Below, piece after piece: positions 1 through 13,079 of a stretch of 64,000 nt of DNA. The notes under the pieces are model-generated. The model saw only the letters and a list, made by a program, of their open reading frames with translations, ran no database searches and was not told the DNA's origin. Source of the DNA: Welwitschia mirabilis (Eukaryota; Gnetophyta; Gnetopsida; Welwitschiales); contig JBOZIK010000001.1 of the NCBI GenBank assembly GCA_051453625.1, positions 186,420,189 through 186,484,188 on the forward strand, written 5' to 3'. The translations under genes and the position numbers were made by a program. The number at the start of each line of letters is the position of its first letter. Positions within the stretch are counted from its first letter, which is position 1.

Positions 1-2515
1 CTAATAATCAAGAACAGATACCCACTACCATAGATTAATGATCTATTGGATTAACTTCAGGGAGCTAAGTAGTTTTTAAAGATTAATTTAAAATCTGACT
101 ATCATCAGATCCATATCAAAGATGAAGACATCTACAAGAATATTTTTAGAATAAGATATAGATGTTACAAATTTGTAGTAATGCCTTTTGATTTGACAAA
201 TGCCTCAATCACTTTTATGAGTCTAATAAATGATGTTTTTAATCATATTTAAATAAATTTATGATTTTATTTTTAGATGATATTTTAATATATTCTAAAA
301 TCCAGGATGATAATGTTACACATTTGAAGAAAGTTTTATAGGTTCTGTCCAAGCATAAATTCAAGACAAAATTAAGCAAATGTAAATTCTTTTAAACAAA
401 AATCAGTTATCTGGAACATATCATCTCTATTAAATTAATTACAATAGACCCAACTAAATTATAAGCTGTAAGGAAATGGATATAATTTAAGGATTCCACT
501 CAAGTATGAAGTCTCTTAAGATTGGCCAGCTTTTATAAGAAATTTGTTCTAAAATTTTCTCAACTCAAAGTACGATTAATAAGATTGACTAAAGTAATAA
601 ATACTTTTTATTTTAATGACAAATGCAAGAAGGCATTTCTTAGATTGAAGTTACTACTCATAAAAACACCAATCCTCAAGATTGTAGACATAAACAAACC
701 ATTTATAGTCATCACAGATGCTTCTACTCAAGGTATAGGAGCCATACTCAACCAAGATAATCAAGTAATTGCATATGAATCATGAAAATTGAATCAACAT
801 GAGAAGAACTATCCTATACATGACTTAAAACTGTTAGCCATAGTGCATGCCTTAAAAGTTTATAGGTAGTATCTTGTGGAAAGCAAATTTCTTCTTAAAA
901 TAGATCATAATAGCTTGGAGTATTTTCAAAAATAGCCCCTTCTAAAAATTTGACAGAGGAGATGTAGTGAATTACTTATAAAATATGACTTCAAGTTGTA
1001 GTATACCCCTAGAAAAGTGAATAAAGTAGCAGATGTTTTAAGTAGGATGTGATATATGTTAGCTACCACTGTTACTTTTGACTTGTCCACCTTTATTAAA
1101 ACTTCCTTGATTGATAACCCATACTTTAAGGACATATCTTGATAGGTTCAAAAAGGAAAGGAAGTATACACATACATGATCTTATGGGATGGATTTCTTT
1201 TAAAAAGAAGATTATTGTGCATTCTACAATGTTCATGGAGAAGAAAGCTAATGTATAAACTACATGAAGTTCCATATGTAGGACATCTGGTATTTTTCAA
1301 AAAATACCACCAATTACAGAAATACTACTTTTGACATAGAATGAAAGCAGATTTAAAGGAATACATCTGCAACTATCCTATATTTAATTAGATAAAAATC
1401 AATTAAGGAATACCCATTGAACTCCTTTAGCCATTGAGAATACCATAATGGAAATGGGAAGAGATATCTATGGATTTCATCACTGTATTACCCCTTACTA
1501 ACAAAAAAATGGTGAAATTTCTATTTGTGTAGATAGGTTAACCAAGATGACCCATTTTATCATAGTTCAAAGCACTAGTATAGTACTAGAACTAGTCCTT
1601 TGTTTTATATAGGAAGTTTTTAAATTACACAATGCATCTCAAGTCATAGCATCTGATCAAGATCTAAAGTTCTTGTCTAAATTTTAGCAAAGATTCTTCC
1701 ACCACTTAGGTACCAAGCTCAGTTTTTATACTGCATATCACCTAGAACGAAATGGCTAAATAGAAAGGATAAATTATATGTTAGAAGATACTCTAAGATG
1801 TTATGTGGTAAGAAGACCCAAATAATGGGAGAAATACCTACATCTGGTAAAATTTTCTTACAACCAGACATTCCAGACTTCGATTCACTATTTACAATTT
1901 GAAGTAATGTATGACAGAAATTGTTCTATACTTATTACATAATTAGATCCTTCACAGAGATCCAAAAAGACAATGCCTTTAGAATTAAAGATGATGAAAG
2001 AAATGATCAATAAAATAAAATGACAACTATAGGTAGCACAAGATCGATATAAGAAATATTGCGATAAGAAGCATTAGACTACATGTTCCAGATAGGTGAA
2101 CAAGTATTGTTAAGAATCAAGCTAGAAATAAACTCCTTGAAAATGAGAAAGTCTAGCAAATTAGCATCATGATTCTGTTGTCCATTTAAGATTATTGAAA
2201 ATATTGGGGATGTAGAATACAAACTAGATCTTCCTTTCGAAATATCCCAAATATATCCACTTTTTCATGTGAGCTCTGTGAAACCATACCATTAAGATAG
2301 AAGCTAGACAACACCTTGAACTAGTAAGATATCGTGCTTAAACCCAATTTGACTTTTACTATTCAACTATAAAAGTCCTAAGTAATAAACCTAGGCAACT
2401 AAGAAATAAAAGAATAAATTAAGTACTTATTCAATGGACCCATTATAATTAACAAACATGGGAAAATAGGGAGTACATGCAGAGACATTTTCTAAACTTT
2501 TTAATAAAGCTTGAT
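1..2515 (+). pseudogene. Ty3/gypsy chromovirus-type pol remnant (RT, RNase H, integrase, chromodomain), 5' end cut by window
   Basis: Polyprotein that would reverse-transcribe and integrate the element. Reading across frames, the order is reverse transcriptase (1-460; MPFDLTNAS near 181 stands for the usual MPFGLTNAP; the catalytic FLDD is intact at 270-281), RNase H (about 620-1060; ITDASTQGIGAIL, then YES-stop-KLNQHEKNY), integrase (zinc-binding part about 1260-1400, core about 1440-2010 with ASDQDLKFL and a recognisable GQIERI-type Glu segment), and a terminal chromodomain-like stretch (about 2390-2510; VLIQWTHY then TWENREYMQRHF). The longest open piece is 522-785; it ends at 783-785 where a conserved Arg codon CGA has become TGA. 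Dozens of stops and several frameshifts make it non-functional. Domain order IN after RT/RH marks gypsy, and the C-terminal chromodomain marks a chromovirus. Confidence 0.88.
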
Positions 2516-2678
2516 ATACTATTTTTCTGTTGTATTATCAATGTATTTGTTAATTAAATGATATCTCTTCTTTTCTATTATGTCTTCTAAATCATACAGA
2601 AAATAATTCACAGGAGCATGGATTCAGAAATGATGCAAATTGAGGAGAGACTTTACTCAAGGATGAGCACAATTCCTA

Positions 2679-2690
2679 AGAGGAAGGGAA
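2679..2690 (+). promoter_or_regulatory. Polypurine tract priming plus-strand synthesis
   Basis: An unbroken purine run (agaggaagggaa) sits immediately before the TG that opens the 3' LTR, the expected place and composition for the plus-strand primer of the gypsy element upstream. Confidence 0.75.
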
Positions 2691-3042
2691 TGTAATATTC
2701 TAAAATCATTAATTGAATAATGATTTGTATTGAGTACTAAAGAACTATGGTTAATAAGAGTGTAAATGGGTGTGACCCAAATATGTAAAGGTGTGTCCCT
2801 TTATTATCTAATATAAGCCTATAGTATTAGATGGAAGTGGATAGACTAGGTGGATATAAATGTCAACAATTTTGGCTGATTCCATGGGTCCTAGAAGAGG
2901 GACTAAGGTAATAATTCACATCTTTCCCTATAGTCACTAGTCTAAAGGCCTTATTTTCTCTAAATTGTTCCTTTTTATTCCTATGAATCCTAGCATATTA
3001 TTTTAAATGTTTAATCCAAAAATAGTAAAATGAAACATTACA
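2691..3042 (+). mobile_element. 3' LTR of the chromovirus (352 bp)
   Basis: Starts TGTAAT directly after the polypurine tract and ends ATTACA, a perfect 6-bp terminal inverted repeat with canonical TG...CA. A related LTR lies on the minus strand near 34900-35285 and shares the block around 2800-2880 (ctaatataagcctat and following). The 5' LTR is outside the window, so the target-site duplication cannot be checked. Confidence 0.75.
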
Positions 3043-5486
3043 ATAAGTGGAAAGAAAGCTTTTATTCCTTGTATATTCCAACTTAAGATATTCATTTATT
3101 GACCTTTTTCTTTGGACCTTTTTTTGACACATTTAAAATATTCTTTTGTGATCCATTTATTATGTTCTCTACTACTTCCTTTTTGGCTTTATCCATTGTT
3201 AATGATCTTTTTAGTATTTTGTGCTTTATTAGTTCCTATTTATTTGAGCACTTTATGTTAGAGTGTGAATAATTTAAATCACTACTATTATAAGAGAGAA
3301 TCATAGGGATCTTCTTGTTCTATTTTTATGGTTTCTTCTATTTAAGTGGGGAAAAATCCTTTTTTTTTAATGTCAGTAGGCTCTTTTTAATTGTTTTTTT
3401 CCTTTCTTAAACCTAGATTAACTGTATTTTCAACTCTTTTCTTCTGATTGATTATCTAAAAACTTTCTTTATCATTATTAAATCTACATAATTCATATAA
3501 ATTTTGAATTTTGTATACATTTGACATTGGACTACTATGTAGTTATATAGTTCATGTTCTTTCCTACCATGTATTTCAAATATGATTGCTTTCATCTTAG
3601 AATAGGATTTTTTTTAAAAGTTTAAAAATCATTATAATAAATGTGTTGATTCAACAAATATTCATATTCTACTCTAATCTCATTTGTCTCAAAAAAAGTA
3701 TATTACTTTAATATTTCTAAGAGTTATTATTAGTTTAACATCAGTTCATGCATATAATCTAATTAATACATTTTTATTTCACTTAATGTAACTAGATCTA
3801 GCTTGATAACATTTTGAAAATATCACACAAGATTCTTAAAAAGATTCTAGTTTTATGGGGTTAGACTAATACTCCTTCATTAAACTCATATCATAAGTTT
3901 CTAAAAGATTTTACTAAAACCTTTTTCTAGTCTTTATTTAGCTAGGAAAAGATCTCTTATGCTAGAAAATCAAAGGGTGATTTTCATGCTACTATTTAAA
4001 TATTACTCTAATTCAAAACTAAAAAAACTCATCCTCTAATGCTATAACTTGAATAATACTTATGCTTATCTATTTTAGGGTAACCTAGTTTTGGATAGTG
4101 TTCATTCCTAATTGACGCCTTACAAAATAAAAAATGACATATAATGCTTTGTGTAAATTTCTTTTCTACATTTGTGCAATATTCTAGATCTACTTTAATC
4201 TTGGATGAAAAATTTTATTAGAAAAACTTTGTATTCGAAGTTTTCATGAAGTTATCTACTAGAAACCTTGAACAAGATTTCTCTCCTTCTCCAAGATTCA
4301 TAGAAAGATCCATTCCTCTTCTATCTGATAGTGTGCCTATAGGATATTTGTTTTCACCCACCTCTCTCTCACTATTATTAAACCTACCATCTACACATAG
4401 GTTTTTACTCCCTCAAATCCTTAGAAATTAATATTACTTTTTTAATGCTTTGTAAATTAAGGAATTTAATTCATAGAAAACTATATCACATTCAATATCA
4501 TGATTAGTTTGTGTGACTTAGTAAAAATCAAGGGAAGGTCCTTATTAATATAGGAGCTAATCATAAAACATTTAGATCTCATATATGACTTATATTTAAG
4601 ATCTTAAAGTGTATGTCTAATTACATCTCAAATAAATAAATATAAAATGCAAGCTAACCCATCCATGACATGAGGTAAACTAAAGACTTTAAAGATTTGA
4701 ATAACTTATAAACATGGATTGAATCAACTATGCTATTCACCAAGTTCTTTTTTAAATTCTTATTAGTTTTATTTACATGATATTCATTTTTTAGTTATGA
4801 CATTAATTTTTATTCATAAGATAAATATTTTCATGATTTAAAATATTTTAGCACATGATATATTAATATTTACAACTTAAAAAATCCTTATTTACTCTAA
4901 GGAACTTATAGCCCAACTATTGAAACACTTATTATCCCTTGAAAAGGTTATGGGTTTAAACCTTTGGGTATCATACATAGCACACCATAAGGGATTAAGT
5001 ATAATTAAATAATTTATTTAGGTAATCATGTTGGCTATACTTCAAAGGATGAGGTATGATTACTAATTGTTTTAACATCATCCTAAATCCTTACTTATGT
5101 TTTTTAATTATATGAGTAGCTTTAAAATTTAAGATTAACATTATTATTATCATTAATTTATTCTTTTTTATTTATGTATCATAAATTAGTAGACACATCC
5201 CCATGCAACATCATTTTAAGGAAAGGAGATGACGTTAAATCCAAAATCTTTAGTGACATTCCTTTCCTAAGAGAATAGCTATTGTAATAATCTAATATTA
5301 ATGGCCTTATAGAAGTTCCTTTATCAAGCACAGAATTTATAAATTATCATTAATGTTGACATTGTGCTTTTCTACATTTACATATTCATATATTATTTTA
5401 TGCATAAGTATAAATTAAATACAAAGAATGACATGGTTGATATGTAGATATAATTTTTAGTTGTTGTAAAATTATTTTAATTTTAT
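3043..5486. other. Gene-free AT-rich stretch
   Basis: No coding signal, LTR pair or RNA gene was recognised. Open frames such as 4246-4431 have no family resemblance and a composition no different from background. A tRNA-like promoter pair within it is listed separately. Confidence 0.6.
4909..4963 (+). repeat. Possible tRNA-derived SINE head (A/B box-like pair)
   Basis: tagcccaactat at 4909-4920 resembles an RNA polymerase III A box and ggtttaaacct at 4953-4963 a decayed B box (GGTTCGAACC with losses), about 44 bases apart, as in tRNA-derived SINE promoters. No tRNA fold, poly-A tail or target duplication is evident, so it may be chance. Confidence 0.25.
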
Positions 5487-7005
5487 AGCATGGATCATAC
5501 TCATTTCATATGTTAATATATATGATTTTTCATTCAAAATTTTATATGATGAGAATTCAATAATGGATTATGATCTTGTAAGAAATATATAAAAAGTATA
5601 AAACATTTATTAATGGTAGGAGAAGATAACAAAAATAAATACAAAAAGGTAAAAATTATTTGGAATAGGATCATTTTCTTGCTTGGTTAGTTTAAGTCAT
5701 CCATCTTTAAAGGCAAATATCTATGTTCAAACTTTTGTAGAGGCAAAAATTCCATAATTTTTCTCCTATGGCCAACTAGCTATATTCTACATGAATTAAA
5801 GTCTCTGATAGCCTTCTTATCTTTCATAACTTCTAATAATTTCTTATTTTAGCTCAACACTAAGGGGTTGTCTAGTGTAATTTGGCTAAGAAAGCATACA
5901 TATTTTGAAAAATGGAATTACAATATCTAACATATTTAGTGCCAAAAAAAGGGAATTATTTACATATTCATTTATTTCTTAATAATAAGTATAAAGTAAG
6001 AACTTATTAATAATTTTTTATATGATTAAAAATAAGTTAAAATAAATGATAAAAATACAAAATGTTAATTAAATTAGAATAACTAACAATTTATCTTTAA
6101 AAGAGATAATTAAAGAAGATCCTAGAGTTAACATATACTTGTATTATTTTCATTTCATTCTTAGTTAGAAGCTCAAAGGAGGCTAGCATGTAAAGAGGAA
6201 TAACTTTAAATCTATATTTCTGAAAGATGATAATAATAATAAGATATTACCATCATCTCATTATCTTAAAATCTAATTTACTATGTATGTTTTTTACTAT
6301 TTTTAAATTTTAGTCTTTTTTCCATGCATTTTAGAATCAATTTCCAAAGTCTTTTAATGGTTTATTATTTACATTAAAAAAACCATTTAGTATGTAAGGG
6401 ACCAATCTATCTGTCTTATTTCTTCAAGAATAAATCCATTATGTGCTACTCATTAAGTGTTTTAAATTACATCTACTAAGCATCTTAGATATACATTATT
6501 CACTAAGAATTACAAAATCCCATCTATTAAGTGGTAAAAAGTCATATGTATGAATTCCATGAAAGTCTTATCTAATAATAGGTTGGTAGATGTAAATCAT
6601 AAGTAAAACAAATACAATAATAAAATTTCATAATGATCTTAAATTAACAATGTTTAAGAGGACTCCTTAGTATGTAGTAGTGGGTTTTGTATATATTTTT
6701 ATAATTTAGATGAAAAATGGAAAAACACCTTAATTTTTTTTAAGTTAAAGAAGATTTTATAAAAAAAAAGAGAAAAAATACATTAAAAAATGCAAATTAA
6801 ACATGATTGTTTACTATTCCAATGATTCAGATGTGGTAGAAATAATAATTTCATGGATTCTTGTAATGTATTTACATGTATGCATACAATCATACATGTA
6901 AACACATGGTATTGACACATATTATATGTAAGAAAGGATTCTTGCTAGTGGAAATAATGAATACTTAAATGAAGAAAACTATTTTATATTGTTTAGAATA
7001 CATAG
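5487..7005 (+). repeat. Dispersed repeat R1, uninterrupted copy
   Basis: About 1.5 kb similar along its length to 22621-24055 and then, after a 10.3 kb interruption, to 34332-34425. Shared landmarks include the block near 5540 (gatgagaattcaataatgg), the block near 6420-6520 (aataaatccatta, then cactaagaattacaaaatc) and the block 6925-6985 (attcttgctagtggaaata). No protein was recognised. Near 5690-5740 it carries a tRNA-like region (ttggttagtttaag, then gttcaaac), so a non-autonomous element is possible. It serves as the empty-site reference for the copia insertion. Confidence 0.7.
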
Positions 7006-8563
7006 TATACCTTAAGATTAATCTAGTGTACATAAGTAAGCCTTTTACTTAGTTGAGCATATTGTTTTGAGAGCATTTAAAGCATTAGAATATAATAAAA
7101 GTATGAAGGATGATATTTAATAATAAGCTCTTCACACATGGTATTATCCTCATAAGGATGGATAGTTCAAGCCAATAATTTCTTAAGGACACTAATACCA
7201 TAGCTAAGATATGCATTGTTTCATTAATAAATGTTCACTATGTGATAAGCCAAAAGAGGAATCTTGAGATTGATACCCAACATTTAAGTTATGATTTTAT
7301 TAATATTATAAGAGATTCATAACCAATAAATATGTAAAACTGAATTAAAATATTAGTAGTAAATATGGATTAACATGTTTTTAATCCTTTATGGCATCAT
7401 CAATCTTGTATTTTTAGCTTTGGTAATAAACTGATAATGACAAATATATTCAATAATTACATTAGTTCTTGTACTTAAATGTTTTTAAAAAAATCATATT
7501 ATTACATACTTCTTAACTTTTTTTAATCATCTATTCATATACCATACATTTTTTAATGTTGAGTTTTCTATTCTTTACTATTCTATTCCTTAAAAAAATT
7601 ATTTATATATCCATTATGTTCTAATACACATATGTTATGAATGTTTGTGATCATTCTTTTAATGTATTGGTAAATTAAAATATTTATATAGACTCATTCT
7701 AGATTAATTCTTGGTATAATAATATTATAATAAACTTTATCTTAGATAAGTATTTCATGAATGTAGGTTATATTTTAACTCATGTAAATTTTGGTACATT
7801 TTCTTATGAAATTTTTATTTGCAAGATATTATTTGTTTATCATATCCTTATTAATCATGATTCTAGAATTACCTACAACCATAAGATCTTGGATTCTAAA
7901 TAAAAAATTACATGATTATCTATCCTTTTATGTAAAGCTTGCTATTAAGATGTTGAGTCATATAGAGATATAGACATAATACTAATAAAAAACCCAAAAG
8001 TATTTACATTTAAAAAAATGTTTAATAAATACTTCAGCATATCTAACAAAATCACATTAAGTAACTAAATTAATAAAGAATTTCATTTGAATAAAATATA
8101 AGGAATCTTTTCTAGTTATGATGCTTTATGAATTTAACCTAACATTTTTAACAAATATGAATGAACATTAGAATATAGTAAGAAAATTGAAATAGTGTGA
8201 AAAAATTACATGGTTATGTTGTATTATTATAACATAATAAATTTGTGATCTAAAGTAGAACATTATTGTTTATACAACCTTTTAGATATAAGATTTATTA
8301 CAACTTTATAGCTTATATAATAGGGGATCTTGAATTCTCCTTAACGTTTGATACGAGAAAATTAGTATTTTTGTTAATATATGTATTATTTTATTTCTAC
8401 ATAAGCCTAAATTACTTAGAAAGTATGCACTACTTAACAATAAATATGCTATATCAAGATAGGAACAATGGTTAGTTCTTTAAGAATATTATTACAGAAT
8501 CAATAAATGGAATAAGATAAATTGACATGTAAAATACTTAATAATTTTAAATAAATATTATAA
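7006..8563. other. Gene-free AT-rich stretch
   Basis: Two small open frames (7791-7973, 8266-8475) encode hydrophobic, low-complexity peptides typical of AT-rich noise. No homology to any other part of the window was seen. Confidence 0.55.
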
Positions 8564-9844
8564 TGTTGCAATGCTAATTTATAGGAATTTGATTGTGTAT
8601 TTGGAGTACTTTTGTAAGACATTTATATTGATTTGGACGTAATTCTAATAATTATGGAAAGTGGATGGGATGATTATGGAAACATGTATTCTTGGCATCA
8701 TTGAAGTTATTTTAGGCATGTTCTGATAATTAGTGTGTTGGAGGATGATTAATTATAAAAGAAGACTGATTTTCTTTACCTAAGAAGCTTTGGAAAGGTG
8801 TCATCCCTATTATAATAGTAATTTATACTAGAGCTTGTTTTTCAGGAGGTGTCATTCCCATTATCATTTCTATGACACGATGGATGATGATACATTTGAA
8901 AGCCAATTATGAGGTCGATTATAGAACTAGAAGCTAATTAATTATCTATTGTAAAGGTGCATCAACCCTGTTATCATCTTCATGATAGACAGGATAATAA
9001 TATTTTATATAAGCAGGATTGAATTATCTTGTAATGGGGTCATGCACCTCACTTGGGCTACTAGAGTTTATTCTCCAACTTCTAGGGTTATAGTTCTAGA
9101 ACTTTCAATTTAAAACTATAAATACTTCCCTTGTTCTCACTTTCAATTCATCTTCTTATACCGGATATGCTTGTGATAGAAGATTAAAGGATAAGAGGTC
9201 CATCCAGTAGCTGCAGAAAGGAGTTTCCTTAGTGTTAGGATAAGTCTCTTCCATTAAAGTGCTTTTATTTTGATGTAAGTGGATGTAAAGTTCTTTGAAT
9301 TAATATAATTACCCTTTTAATTCCAATTCTGTGTATGTTCCTTATGATTTAAGTTGTTTAAGTAACACTTCTGTAATTTATTTAGATCATAATGGTAATC
9401 TTTATCAAGGTTGACTTTAGTTAGTTTAGATTTGCATTATTATTTCATTTCCATTTCACATTACATTTAATATTGTACTTAGTATATCTCATAGTTCATG
9501 TTGATTTAGAGCAAGTTAAGTACTCTTTTTAATTGATCTAAATTATAGAGAATCTAGTTCTTGTGGCATAAGGATTAGGATCCAATAGAATTCATTCCAC
9601 TTCCATTTTCATTTCATCTTTATTCTCTTTGTATTACATTTTACTTTATTATTTAGTTTTAGTTATTAAAAGATTAAAAAAATTACGTTTGGAAATTGAT
9701 TTTTTAATTATAAGCCTAGTGTCTTTGTTGGAATTATGACATTCAGATGAACTCTTGCCTACACTAGTGTGTGTTTTTCTGTAGGTTATTTGATTACAGG
9801 TTTATCCTAATAACTTTAGGATTGTATAAATTTATACTATAACA
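8564..9844 (+). mobile_element. LTR A of the tRNA-Asp-primed Athila/Tat-like family (1281 bp)
   Basis: Starts TGTTGCAATGC and ends ACTATAACA, followed by TTT and a primer-binding site. It matches LTR C (20794-22096) over its full length and LTR B (15429-15617) over its last ~190 bp. It contains three copies of the TGTCATCC...GGATGACA-type hairpin unit (near 8797, 8851 and 8957). A TATA-like ctataaatac near 9115, followed about 80 bases later by the start of the conserved downstream part, is a plausible core promoter. Confidence 0.88.
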
Positions 9845-9847
9845 TTT

Positions 9848-9865
9848 TGGTGCCATTGCTAGGAA
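9848..9865 (+). promoter_or_regulatory. Primer-binding site for tRNA-Asp (copy A)
   Basis: TGGTGCCATTGCTAGGAA lies three bases after the LTR. It differs from the complement of the plant tRNA-Asp(GTC) 3' end (TGGCGCCGTTGCCGGGGA) at five positions, all C to T or G to A. This primer is typical of Athila and some Tat gypsy elements. Confidence 0.85.
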
Positions 9866-10409
9866 AAGCTGCAAGGAGTTGGATAATTGTCATTAACCAA
9901 ATAAGTACCTTGAATCTTTTGTTTAGGTTATTTATTTGAATTAATTCTATATTTATAGTATAGTTTAAAGTCGATTTTTCCATAAAAGTTTATTTTCTAT
10001 AATTTTCTAGGGACCCTGTCATTTTCTCTATCATCCCAATGACATAGGGCATGGTAGTTTTGAAATCTCAAAATTTATTTCTACTTTTACTATTTTTCTT
10101 CTATTTGTAGTTTGGTAATAAACTTACTATCTTGTCCTTTGTCATTCCTACGATAATCTGGATGATAGTCTACATCTTTTTCACATTTCACAATTTTCCT
10201 TTTCTAGAAATTTTAATAAAATATCATTTTATCTCTCATCCCCATGATAGTCTAAACTATAGTTTAGTTCTTTACTGCAAGTAATTTTTCTTAATTTTGG
10301 ATTTCTATTACTATGGTTATCATCCTTCTTGTCATCCCCATGACTAGGCAAATAATGGTTTATTTCTTTTGATTTTAGTTTTTAGTTTGTTGCTTGAGCA
10401 TGTAGGGAC
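9866..10409 (+). other. Untranslated leader with short hairpin units
   Basis: About 540 bases between primer-binding site and gag. It holds four spaced copies of a unit built from TCATCCCCATGATAG and a following GGATGATAG-like arm (near 10017, 10134, 10231 and 10315). The same leader is found at 15639-16196 and 22118-22620. Confidence 0.7.
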
Positions 10410-11770
10410 ATGATGAATTCTGATAGAAAGACAAAATATCAAATAGAATGAAACCTAATCAAAGAAAATATCAAAGAAGGATTACTCGACTTTGAGATAA
10501 ATCTAGATATACACACCCTAGGTATGTAAATTCCTAGAATGGAAAAAGAAGATTTTTTTTCTTTTATTGTTTCAGAATCAAATTTTGCAAAAGAAAATCA
10601 TAGTGTAGAAGTAGATTGTATTGTTTCTTCTTCGAATATGTTAAAGGTATCAAAATATTCATAAAAATAAAAGCAACTTGCTTTGTCTAATATTATAATC
10701 ATAATAATAACTTATTCCTCAAATGCAAACGGTACTCTTAGAGATTTAATTGCTAATAGAAAATGTGAAATTTAAAATCCTTTTAATTTACCTCCTAGAG
10801 ATAATCTAGGATTAAGAAATTTAAGTGCATATTCAACTTTTTTGGAGTAACTAGAGGAAGATCCCTTCCAACATTTAGCTGACATTGAAAGACTTATCCT
10901 CACCTTGAGAAATGGAAGAAAACATATTAGTGATCATACTTATATGATTATTTTTTCAATCACACTTAGAGGAAGAGCAAAAATATGGCTTAAAACTATT
11001 CCACATAAAAGTTTTAGATCTTGAGTCAAGTACAAGAATTATTTATTAAACTCTTTTTGAGTGAGAGTTCCATGAAAAAAAGAAGAAAAGAAGTAACCAA
11101 CTTTTAATAGAAACCTCATGAGGATTACGCAATAGCTTATGAATATTTTATTATAGCTAGTCATTCCAATCTTATTGATGAATTTTGTAAGGAAGAGCTA
11201 GTTGGTTATTTCTATAATAAATTAAATTATCCAACTAAGTAACTTATAGATTCTTCTTTTGGAGGAAACGTTTTTAATTTAGGCCTAGATGATGCATGGA
11301 GTATGTTAGAAAATTTGGTGGAAATAAGTCAAACTTGGCCTAAATCCACTAAAGAAAATCCCATTATAGGTCAAATCTTAAAAGATTTAAAGAAAGTTAA
11401 ATATGATAAGGAATAAGAAACAAAGGACACAACCAATGTGATGAAAGATTTTACTACTACTTTAGAGAAGTACACACAAATTATAATTGATGCAAAAGTA
11501 GTAAATAATGAAAACTCAACTTCAAATTGTGAAATTTGTGAAGATGACTCTCATCCAATAAAAGAATGTCCTTTGTTACCAACTTGTAAAGAAAGAATTT
11601 TTGAGGAAGTTTATGCCTTTAATCAAAGAATACATAACTATAAAATCCAACCACGATTCCAATAAAGATTGGGTGGGCAATCTCAATGGAAACCATTTGA
11701 AAGTAGATTTAAGAATTCCAACTTTTAACCTAATTTTTAACAAAATCAGAATGATCCACTTAGAGAATCC
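10410..11770 (+). pseudogene. gag: gag of Athila/Tat-like element A
   Basis: Capsid/nucleocapsid protein. ATG-ATG at 10410-10415 opens a reading (MMNSDRKTKYQIE, then LIKENIKEGLLDFE) that also begins the interior of element B. The capsid core is readable at about 10860-11300: DPFQHLADIERL, RGRAKIWLKTIP, SWVKYKNY and DYAIAYEYF, the usual plan of plant gypsy gag. A CX2CX4HX4C zinc knuckle (C-EI-C-EDDS-H-PIKE-C) is intact at 11528-11569, inside the open stretch 11438-11665. Stops replace Gln or Trp codons and there are frameshifts. It precedes protease and RT in the expected order. Confidence 0.85.
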
Positions 11771-11892
11771 ATAGAATAGATGATAAAAGTCAAGAGAAAA
11801 CTAATAGCAACATTGATAACTTAATAAATTTTCTTTAATAAATAAGGCTTACCAACCAAAGATCATAATGGTCTCTTGCATCTCAACCAATG

Positions 11893-12026
11893 CCTAACCC
11901 AAATAAAGTTAGAAGAGATTTGAAAATAGTGACAAGAAGTGGAAAGAATATAACACCTCCTAACCCAAATAAAGTTAGAAGAGATTTGAAAATAGTGACA
12001 AGAAGTGGAAAGAATATAACACCTCT
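11893..12026 (+). repeat. Perfect 66-bp tandem duplication in the gag-protease linker
   Basis: Two units of exactly 66 bp (22 codons) begin at 11895 and 11961, with no mismatch seen. The in-frame peptide contains VTRSGKNITP, matching the TRSGK motif common between gag and protease in Athila/Tat elements. The open frame 11890-12162 spans both units. Perfect identity inside a badly decayed element implies a duplication younger than most of the decay, or an assembly effect. Confidence 0.8.
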
Positions 12027-12399
12027 TATCCATGAGGTTTTAACTTCTAAAAATAATAAAATAAATGAGGAAGATGATGTAGAAATTTTATATTCATACA
12101 ATCTTCTATCAACATCACCTACTAAAGCCTCTACTAAAAATACTTCACAAGAAAATAAATAAAAGAAATTGTCCACTTCTTAACTTGATATATTAAATAC
12201 AAATCCTACCTTTGATAAACACCTGAAAGCTTTGATGTAAGAAGTCAACATCAACTTATCCTTTGGGAAACTCTTATAAGAAATCCTAAATATTCTAAGT
12301 TATGGAAGGATTTAGTAAGAAGAAAGCAAAAATGTATCATTTCTTAAAAAGTTTTTCTTGCTCAATCTCCTTTCAACTTAGTCATGTAAAAATATCCTA

Positions 12400-12830
12400 A
12401 ATTCAAAAACCCTAAGGATACAACCATAAGTGTTACCTTAGAAGGAAACAAAAGAATTTAAAAACCTTTAATTAACATAGGAACAAGTGTAAACATCATA
12501 CCTCTTCACATATGTGAGAGACTTGGATTGAAAAATAGAGTTGAACCTACACCGATCATCTTGAAATTAGCTGATACCTTAATCAAGAAAATATTAGGAA
12601 TTATCAAAGACTTAGTCATCCAAATTAAGAAAGATTTTTAACCCATTGATGTTGTTATAATTGACATAGAACATGATGGAGGATATCCACTTATTTTAGG
12701 AATAGCCTTTTGTACAACTACCCATTATATCATCGACACATAATCTAGGATGATTAGATACCATTTTGGCAATAAATAAATTACCATTAGAGTTTTTGAT
12801 GCTGCTGAAAAGGACATAAAAACTAAGTTT
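12400..12830 (+). pseudogene. Aspartic protease domain of element A
   Basis: The protease cleaves the polyprotein. LINIGTSVNIIPLHICERLG corresponds to the family segment containing the active-site D-(S/T/L)-G; here the Asp codon reads Asn (INIGTS), a G to A change that would abolish catalysis. It continues ILKLADTLIKK, then a LILG motif near 12690 followed by FCTTTHYII, the usual flap and C-terminal Ile-Leu-Gly signature. It lies between gag and RT as expected. Confidence 0.78.
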
Positions 12831-13079
12831 AACTTTAAAGATGAATTGAAACCAACCTTTTTTTTACAAAATCAACCAATTAAAGATAGATTAATCATGC
12901 TACATAAACCAACTTTGTATGATAACCCCACTAAAATACACTGTCTTGAGTCTGAGGATGAAGAACACATAGACTAGTAAGAAACTCAACATTTTTATTT
13001 GGTATAAAAACTTTTTATGAAGTGTCGTCCCATGTCTATCATCCCCATAGCAAATAGTATGACAACACAAAATACCACC

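Noticed and set aside
12000-12176. Minus-strand ORF 11883-12176 with a repeated hydrophobic motif
   Set aside because: It is the antisense shadow of the 66-bp duplication in the gag-protease linker.
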